Shown here one piece after another: positions 4,350 to 8,767 of a stretch of DNA of 8,767 nt; the stretch's first letter is position 1, and every line of letters starts with the position of its first letter. The translations under genes and the position numbers were made by a program. Origin of the DNA: Anaerolineales bacterium UBA4823 (lineage in GTDB: Bacteria; Chloroflexota; Anaerolineae; Anaerolineales; UBA4823). The notes below the pieces were generated by a model. It was not told where the DNA came from. It worked only from the letters and a program-made list of their open reading frames with translations, and made no database searches. The stretch spans positions 1 through 8,767 of the forward strand of contig DHFN01000235.1 of assembly GCA_002402275.1 (NCBI GenBank). The letters run 5' to 3'.

Positions 4350-7300
4350 ATGAAGAAAACAATCTTTGTAAAATTGTTAGGGATCTTGGTTGTGACGGCT
4401 ATGTTGATGATTGCACTTCCTATGTTGGATGTACAAGCCGAGGGGAACACCATTATTCCAGTTTATATACTTTCTGCAAGTTGGAATGCTGAAGGAGGTG
4501 GCGGTGTTTATTCCGGTTATGCAGGCCCTTCTGATTATAATCTTGTCTCACCTGGTTCAACCGGACTTTATTTAGGTCGGGAAGCCGGGATTATCAAAGC
4601 AGGGTTAACACCCGATCCAGATGGTCATTATTGGGATGAGGGGTTATTCGGATTTAAAACTGATATATCCATTGGTGACCTGGCTACTGGTCCTTTGCAA
4701 TTTGATGTTGTAAATCAGGCAGGTATTAATCCTGTCTGGATGACGATTGAATTGGATACTGGTGCATTAAACGAACGGAGTGATAATACAACTTTCCAGT
4801 TTGTACCAACAAGCAATCCAGCTGGTTGGCATACAGTTGATGGTGCTGCTGGTTATTGGCAGAAATGGAATAATAATGATGGAAATACATCCGGGAATCC
4901 TTTGATTTATTTATCAGATATAGCGGCAGATTACCCTTCGATTAAGGTTGTTCGGATTTATTTGCGACTTGGTATGGGAGATTCTTACAACAATAATGGG
5001 ACCGGTACGATTGGTTGGGTAGATTCGGTTACCATTAAAGAGACAGTTTATGATTTCCAAGTCCGAGATTGGTACGTAGCATCAAATGGTAGTGATAATA
5101 ATTTAGGGAATGATACCAGTCCTTTTGCAACAATCCAACATGCAGTTGATGCTGCATCAGAGGGGGATACTATCCATGTGGGAGCAGGAACGTATTATGG
5201 TGCAGTCTTAATTAATAAACCTTTAACTCTTGTTTCCACTGACGGACCTGCGCAAACAACTATTCATGGTGGTGAATTGGCTGAATCAGCTTTATATGTT
5301 GTGAGTATCAGAGCGAGCAATGTCACATTTAGTGGATTTACTGTGACGAGCCCAAATTTTAATTCTCCATGGGGTGGTGATCCTGCTGGAATAATGATCG
5401 GATATTATGGAGACAACGATCTTTCGAACATCCGCGTTACCAATAATAAGGTTACCCAGATTGGTTCCACAGCTAGAATAGTAGAAGAAGATGGATGGCC
5501 TTCAACTGGAATATGCGTAAATGCTGTTGTAAATGGATTGGAAATAGACCATAACACTGTTTATGATATCCATCAGACGGTTAATGATCCTGATGTTACC
5601 TGGGGTCCTACAGGAATAGGTTATTATGGTTATGGTTTAACCCCCTTATCTCAGAATGTTAGCATCCATGATAACACTGTCTATAATATTTCCGCTTCAA
5701 AGACAGGAGGGGCACAACCCATTTCTAACGGAATCGTCGCTGGTTGGGGTTCAGGTAATGCATCTATTACTAATAATATTGTCTATGACATCGATGGTAG
5801 AGCGATTTCCGCTGGAAGTAGTAACTATGGCACTTTGCAAATAGCAGGAAATACGGTTGAGAATAGTCAAGTAGGTATCTATATGCGAAATGCAAATTTA
5901 GGCAGCATTAGATCCAACAAAATAGCTTTAAGTAATACCATAGCTGTCCAAAATGCAAATGAAGCAAGCACTCTTGATGCATCATCCAATTGGTGGGGAA
6001 ATCAAGCAGGCGTGGGTGCTAACCGGGTTATTGGATTGGTTGATTTCACTCCATGGTGCACGGATGAAAACTGCACAGCAACTACACCCGATGCTAATGG
6101 GAATGTCTATATTTCAGGATCTATTTCTGTGCCGGGTGGAATCTTCATCAATGAACCAAACCTTATCCTGCATCTGGCAGCAAATACGGTCATCCAGAAT
6201 GACTCGCCTTGTTTTGTGATCAATGCCAGCCATACCCAAATTTTGGCTGAACCAGGTGCCAAGTGTGTTCCCACCAACGGTTCAAATGGGATTGATATCG
6301 CAGAAGGACTGACGGATATCCGCATCGCCGGATTGGAAATTGATGGTACTGGACAAACCAAAGGTGATGGTATCCATTTCAATGGTGCGATAACGGATTT
6401 TCAGATCGTCAATAACTATATCCATAATTTAGGAGGCAGTGCGATCGAATTTGTCTCAGTGCCCTCTGGTAATGTAAAAGATATTAAAGGAAATTTGTTT
6501 AAGGACAATAATGATACTGCAATTGTGGTTCCGGCAATGGAGCCCGACTTGAATGCAGAATATAATTCTTGGGGGACAAATGCTGATCCCAATTTGACAA
6601 ATGTAGATGCTGATCCATGGACATACGTTAGTCTCACTACTACATCTACCGGCGCTCCCATGAAAGACCAATCAAAAACAAATGATTGGATTGTATATGA
6701 AGTTAAAGCTGATTTAAAGAATGTGACTGGTGTTTCCTTTGAACTGACCTACCCAGTTGATTTAATGACTATTACTTACATAACGGCTGGAACGGATTTC
6801 ATGCCTGTACCCAATAAAACTTCTGTGATTGATTGGAGTACACCCGGAGTCATTAAATTCGATGGTTATTCAACAACTCCGGTGAGTGTTAATAAAACAC
6901 TCTACTCAGTAACATTTCTTACTAAGACAACAGTTGGAGTTGGTACATTGGATCTAGTCGAGACAAATGATAAATTCGCAATGTCTCCTGGATATGGACC
7001 GTCAACAAATGTTTATGCATCTTCCCTTATTGATGGATCGATCAGAATCTTTAGCAACATGCCTGCAATCTCATCAACAGATATACAAGGGTATTATTTT
7101 GTTGATGAGGAACGCCAATTCAATGTCACATTAGATAATCCATCGGATGGAGGAATATTTAATCAAGTTAAATTTCATTTTAGATTTGAAGCAAATGAAG
7201 GGGATATCACTTCGCTAAAATATGATGCTGGAGGAGGTAACTTTGTAGAACTCCCATTTACCTGTTCTAGTGCTAGTGGTTATTGTGAAGGAGACTTTGG

Positions 7301-8767
7301 ACCAACTACAGGCTTTCCAATCTCTGCTCCATATCATGTTACCACAGCTTTTAAGGTTACTTTTCATACAGCTAAAGATTATCCAATCAATATATCTTTG
7401 TATGCTTTAGACAGTTTACCCCCTAATCTCACTTTGGCAATTTATAATAATACTGCTATCGTTTATGCTGCCAAACCAACCATCAGTTCACCGGATATTC
7501 AGGGTTACTATTTGAGTGGCGAGCAACGCCAATTCAGTGTGGTCCTCACGAACCCTACTGGGGGGGGTAATTTTGCTCATGTCTATGTGGATTTCCAGAT
7601 TTTCAATGCGAAGACAGATCAAATCCAGTCAATTGAGTACTCGGTTGATAATGGAGCGAGCTGGGTAGGATTGGGAGTTGGTCCGGGTACTAGTTATGGC
7701 GATAGCGATAATGGAAGCGATATCGTTGGTTATTTCGGCAAGATAACCGGTGGTGGTTTCCCGCTAAATGGGGGAAGTGAACTTACCACACTTTTCCGGG
7801 TCAATTTCAAGACTAGAGAACAAGAAGCAATTGACTATCCAACGTCCTATGCTGTCTCTATGCGGTTGATGGATGCTGATACTAGTAGGCTTCTATCTGA
7901 TTACACTGCAACCGCAAATGTCTATGATAAGCCCTCTATCTCGTCCACCGATATCATAGGTGCTTATCTGGCTGGCATAGCCCAAGACTTTCATGTGAAG
8001 GTTGTCAACCCAGCAACTGGTGGTAACTTTAGCGACTCTATCTACTATGTATTCACGATTACCGGGGCTCAATCAGAGGATATCAAGAGTTTGAATTGCA
8101 ATGGCATTCCGGTATCTCTAAGTGTAAGTGGGACTGATTTGGTAGGACGGGTTGGTTATGGTACGGCGGGATTCCCAATGCCGCCCGATCAAGCTTGGGA
8201 AAACACTTGTAATGTTCAGTTCAAGAAACCGGGCAGCTATCCATTCACGGTAGACATGGTAGATAATCCATCCGGCGTTCCTGCCAATGATCGCCTTCTA
8301 GCCAGTTTAACCGAAACTGCCACAGTCACTGGTAATTTTGCGATCACTGGCACCTTCTCGATGCAAGGTCGGGTCTCGCGTGGAGGCATCCCCATAACCT
8401 TCAGCTGGCTGGGCACTGGCTGGACATATAATCCCTTTGCTAGCACGATTGATGTCTTGACAAACAATCTCAACTTGACAGTGATCTATGGCGGCGGCTA
8501 TCGCATCACCACCAACCAGCCACGCTATTTGAATGTGACTGAGGATCTTAACAAATTGATCAATGTCACTGTGGATAAAGTTCTCACTGCCCTTGAACTC
8601 AAGGGAGGTAACGCAAAATGGAGTGATAATGAAATCAACATCCAGGATGCCACTGTCGTTGGTGCTAAGTATGAAGTTGGAAACATTAATGATGATGCCG
8701 ATGTCAACTTCGATAATCAGGTCAATATTCAAGACCTGGCACTGGTGGGAGGTAATTTTGACTTAAC
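4350..8767 (+). CDS. Giant secreted beta-helix protein with cohesin-like and dockerin-like modules (3' end beyond window)
   Basis: One frame stays open from the ATG at 4350 to the window edge: 1472 full codons, no stop. Residues 1-30 form a signal peptide (MKKTIFVKLLGILVV, predicted cleavage after VQA). Residues 31-239 are a beta-rich domain I do not recognise. Residues 240-550 form a right-handed parallel beta-helix opening with DWYVASNGSD, then SPFATIQHAVDAA and GDTIHVGAGTY, with many NN.V/I turns, ending at SNWWGN (N547). A second beta-helix block ends at YNSWG (N739). Residues 779-900 resemble a cohesin (LKNVTGVSFELTYP...DGSIRIF). Three Ig-like repeats start at P905, P1043 and P1195. A linker domain (1328-1418, SMQGRVSRGGIPI, ITTNQPRYLNV) leads to a dockerin-like module from G1419. 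Its first calcium loop is degenerate; the second (DVNFDNQVNIQD) is canonical. It is likely exported to the surface or medium. A carbohydrate-related or adhesive role is inferred. The stop probably lies shortly after the window. Confidence 0.93.
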   Translation, partial: MKKTIFVKLLGILVVTAMLMIALPMLDVQAEGNTIIPVYILSASWNAEGGGGVYSGYAGPSDYNLVSPGSTGLYLGREAGIIKAGLTPDPDGHYWDEGLFGFKTDISIGDLATGPLQFDVVNQAGINPVWMTIELDTGALNERSDNTTFQFVPTSNPAGWHTVDGAAGYWQKWNNNDGNTSGNPLIYLSDIAADYPSIKVVRIYLRLGMGDSYNNNGTGTIGWVDSVTIKETVYDFQVRDWYVASNGSDNNLGNDTSPFATIQHAVDAASEGDTIHVGAGTYYGAVLINKPLTLVSTDGPAQTTIHGGELAESALYVVSIRASNVTFSGFTVTSPNFNSPWGGDPAGIMIGYYGDNDLSNIRVTNNKVTQIGSTARIVEEDGWPSTGICVNAVVNGLEIDHNTVYDIHQTVNDPDVTWGPTGIGYYGYGLTPLSQNVSIHDNTVYNISASKTGGAQPISNGIVAGWGSGNASITNNIVYDIDGRAISAGSSNYGTLQIAGNTVENSQVGIYMRNANLGSIRSNKIALSNTIAVQNANEASTLDASSNWWGNQAGVGANRVIGLVDFTPWCTDENCTATTPDANGNVYISGSISVPGGIFINEPNLILHLAANTVIQNDSPCFVINASHTQILAEPGAKCVPTNGSNGIDIAEGLTDIRIAGLEIDGTGQTKGDGIHFNGAITDFQIVNNYIHNLGGSAIEFVSVPSGNVKDIKGNLFKDNNDTAIVVPAMEPDLNAEYNSWGTNADPNLTNVDADPWTYVSLTTTSTGAPMKDQSKTNDWIVYEVKADLKNVTGVSFELTYPVDLMTITYITAGTDFMPVPNKTSVIDWSTPGVIKFDGYSTTPVSVNKTLYSVTFLTKTTVGVGTLDLVETNDKFAMSPGYGPSTNVYASSLIDGSIRIFSNMPAISSTDIQGYYFVDEERQFNVTLDNPSDGGIFNQVKFHFRFEANEGDITSLKYDAGGGNFVELPFTCSSASGYCEGDFGPTTGFPISAPYHVTTAFKVTFHTAKDYPINISLYALDSLPPNLTLAIYNNTAIVYAAKPTISSPDIQGYYLSGEQRQFSVVLTNPTGGGNFAHVYVDFQIFNAKTDQIQSIEYSVDNGASWVGLGVGPGTSYGDSDNGSDIVGYFGKITGGGFPLNGGSELTTLFRVNFKTREQEAIDYPTSYAVSMRLMDADTSRLLSDYTATANVYDKPSISSTDIIGAYLAGIAQDFHVKVVNPATGGNFSDSIYYVFTITGAQSEDIKSLNCNGIPVSLSVSGTDLVGRVGYGTAGFPMPPDQAWENTCNVQFKKPGSYPFTVDMVDNPSGVPANDRLLASLTETATVTGNFAITGTFSMQGRVSRGGIPITFSWLGTGWTYNPFASTIDVLTNNLNLTVIYGGGYRITTNQPRYLNVTEDLNKLINVTVDKVLTALELKGGNAKWSDNEINIQDATVVGAKYEVGNINDDADVNFDNQVNIQDLALVGGNFDL
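7062..8330 (+). repeat. Three tandem Ig-like protein repeats within the giant secreted protein
   Basis: Repeats start at codons 7062, 7476 and 7932 (138, 152 and about 133 residues). Each opens with a P.ISS.DI.G.Y signature (PAISSTDIQGYY, PTISSPDIQGYY, PSISSTDIIGAY). About ten residues later comes a Q-F.V motif, then NP..GG.F (NPSDGGIF, NPTGGGNF, NPATGGNF). The rest has diverged strongly. Repeats 1 and 2 are closest. They look like beta-sandwich spacers produced by old duplication; no named family was assigned. Confidence 0.75.
7560..7567 (+). repeat. In-frame G8 homopolymer in the secreted-protein gene
   Basis: Eight consecutive G's encode the glycines of NPTGGGNF in Ig-like repeat 2. The gene is in frame through this tract. 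A one-base slip would truncate the protein before its dockerin-like end. It could be a contingency tract or simply glycine codons. Confidence 0.6.

Noticed and set aside
4271..4492. Short plus-strand ORF of 73 codons overlapping the start of the secreted-protein gene
   Set aside because: It lies in another frame across the ribosome binding site and signal peptide of the real gene, has no ribosome binding site, and its protein is cysteine-rich nonsense without a recognisable pattern.
5067..6600. CRISPR-like or DNA-level tandem repeats in the beta-helix region
   Set aside because: The repetition is at protein level (asparagine-rich beta-helix turns); no constant-length DNA repeat with spacers is present.
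8307..8732. Minus-strand ORF of 141 codons opposite the dockerin-like region
   Set aside because: It is antisense to well-supported dockerin-like and linker sequence on the plus strand. No promoter or ribosome binding site was seen.

Overview
The window looks like a piece of a Chloroflexota chromosome, most likely from the Anaerolineae. This is inferred from three things. One is a large cyclase/AAA-ATPase/TPR regulator. Another is an L31 protein with a long extension. The third is a very large secreted beta-helix protein ending in a dockerin-like module. A GTCATTTCGAG-type palindromic repeat at the left edge fits but is not diagnostic. The assignment rests on gene style only and could not be checked by search.

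Layout. Positions 1-52 hold the dispersed palindromic repeat. Positions 53-2356 (minus strand) encode a signalling protein with a zinc ribbon, a class III nucleotidyl cyclase domain, an AAA/NB-ARC-like ATPase and a TPR tail. Divergent from it, a consensus sigma70 promoter (2392-2421) and a structured leader precede the ribosomal operon rplU-rpmA-rpmE (2552-3649). That operon ends in a perfect 16-bp intrinsic terminator. The last gene is unusual: its L31 domain is fused to a domain resembling the RNA polymerase alpha-subunit C-terminal domain.

The right half is one regulatory and structural unit. A promoter (3712-3740) reads into a GEMM-I riboswitch (about 3751-3837). Its P1 strand overlaps an intrinsic terminator, which suggests a ligand-ON switch. 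The base just 5' of the GCAAACC core is A rather than G, the position linked to 3',3'-cGAMP recognition. About 110 bases further on lies a second apparently structured RNA: a strong hairpin, then a three-way-junction fold closed by AAAACGCG/CGCGTTTT and followed by a T-run. I could not assign it to a family. An AT-rich stretch with direct repeats follows, then a strong ribosome binding site.

From 4350 to the window end there is one uninterrupted reading frame of at least 1472 codons with no stop. It encodes a secreted modular protein: signal peptide, N-terminal beta-rich domain, two parallel beta-helix blocks, a cohesin-like domain, three tandem Ig-like repeats, a linker domain and a dockerin-like module at the window edge.

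The most interesting reading is that a cyclic-dinucleotide riboswitch, perhaps with a second RNA switch in series, controls a giant cell-surface or extracellular scaffold protein. The cyclase regulator and the ribosomal operon are probably independent neighbours.
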